Below are positions 63,812-64,000 of a stretch of 64,000 nt of DNA, one piece after another. The notes beneath the pieces are model-generated. The model worked only from the letters and a program-made list of their open reading frames with translations, was not told where the DNA came from and did not search any database. The DNA is taken from contig NZ_CP014304.1 in the NCBI RefSeq assembly GCF_001562275.1, forward strand, positions 3,596,001-3,660,000, in the 5' to 3' direction. This stretch comes from Hymenobacter sp. PAMC 26628. Lineage in GTDB: Bacteria > Bacteroidota > Bacteroidia > Cytophagales > Hymenobacteraceae. Every line of letters begins with the position of its first letter. Positions within the stretch are counted from its first letter, which is position 1. Both the position numbers and the translations under genes were made by a program.

Positions 63812-64000
63812 TTAGTAGTGGCACTTCGAGCACTCGGTACCGCCGTTCGACGATACGGTGAAGGGGGCCCCGGCATTTTTGGTATCGTGGAGCTTTACCA
63901 AGTTGTCGTAGTAAGCGTTACCCTTGGTATTGAGCGGTGATTCGCGGTGGCAGTTGATGCACCAGCCCATGGTCAGGGCCGAATACTGGTACACCACTTC
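63812..64000 (-). CDS. actA: Alternative complex III multihaem cytochrome c ActA, C-terminal part (cut by window end)
   Basis: The minus-strand frame is open to the window edge and ends at 63812. Two haem c sites are visible in 62 codons: CINCH (in LTMGWCINCHRES) and CSKCH next to the end (GGTECSKCHY). The family member is a pentahaem cytochrome anchored in the membrane, so the first three haem sites lie outside the window. The apparent start at 63997 is an internal Val codon. Confidence 0.9.
   Translation of the reverse strand, partial: EVVYQYSALTMGWCINCHRESPLNTKGNAYYDNLVKLHDTKNAGAPFTVSSNGGTECSKCHY

Overview
The window is a GC-rich bacterial chromosome segment from a member of the Bacteroidota, most likely a Hymenobacter-like cytophagalean. 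The evidence is a SusC/SusD pair, CarboxypepD-regulatory outer-membrane proteins, DUF4833, DUF5686 and DUF1080 proteins, TACCTTT boxes just before start codons instead of strong Shine-Dalgarno sites, and an alternative complex III plus caa3-type oxidase cluster. No rRNA, tRNA or CRISPR array was found.

Layout, left half. 1-1.1 kb: the end of a CoA-transferase subunit and a truncated outer-membrane protein gene. 1.2-8.4 kb (+): an inositol-lipid cluster with myo-inositol-1-phosphate synthase, PgpA-like phosphatase, GtrA-like membrane protein, DUF5686 outer-membrane protein, CDP-alcohol phosphatidyltransferase fused to DUF4833, and an AUR1-like PAP2 enzyme. Together these could make inositol phosphate, attach it to lipid, dephosphorylate it, pass it to sphingolipid and move or decorate the product. 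8.6-12.8 kb (+): a GNAT-nitrilase fusion, a GntP permease and an SDR. 13.2-18 kb (+): a SusC/SusD pair whose SusC is frameshifted. 18.1-28.3 kb: an RDD protein (-) divergent from SpoIIM, a membrane protein, DUF4129, DUF4350, MoxR, DUF58 and a GH20 hexosaminidase (+). A 447-bp AT-rich element with perfect 19-bp terminal inverted repeats and a four-helix-bundle gene sits between moxR and the DUF58 gene.

Middle. 28.3-30.6 kb (-): ApbE and a Tat-exported Gfo/Idh/MocA oxidoreductase. 30.75-31.87 kb: a complete IS element with a 7-bp target duplication. 32-38.8 kb: a sugar or keto-glycoside cluster (two-domain DUF1080, Gfo/Idh/MocA, PmoA-like, VOC, cupin isomerase, SSS transporter). 39-47.7 kb (-): a giant outer-membrane protein, a 42-bp tandem repeat, a small gene with an in-frame TAG, and a 1,274-residue membrane histidine kinase.

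Right end, 47.8-64 kb (-): the aerobic respiratory module. Transcription runs actA (cut by the window end) -actB-actC-actD-actE-actF-coxB-coxA, a terminator, then ctaA-ctaB-coxC-coxC-coxD-SCO-DUF420-small CxxC protein. ACIII oxidises quinol and passes electrons through haem c to the CuA/haem-copper oxidase; ctaA and ctaB make haem A. This block is visibly lower in GC and nearly lacks the GGGGCCCC octamers that fill the rest of the window.

The most interesting items are the inositol-lipid cluster with its DUF4833 fusion, the four-helix-bundle element whose right repeat supplies the DUF58 start codon, an SCO protein with no cysteines, and the in-frame TAG gene.
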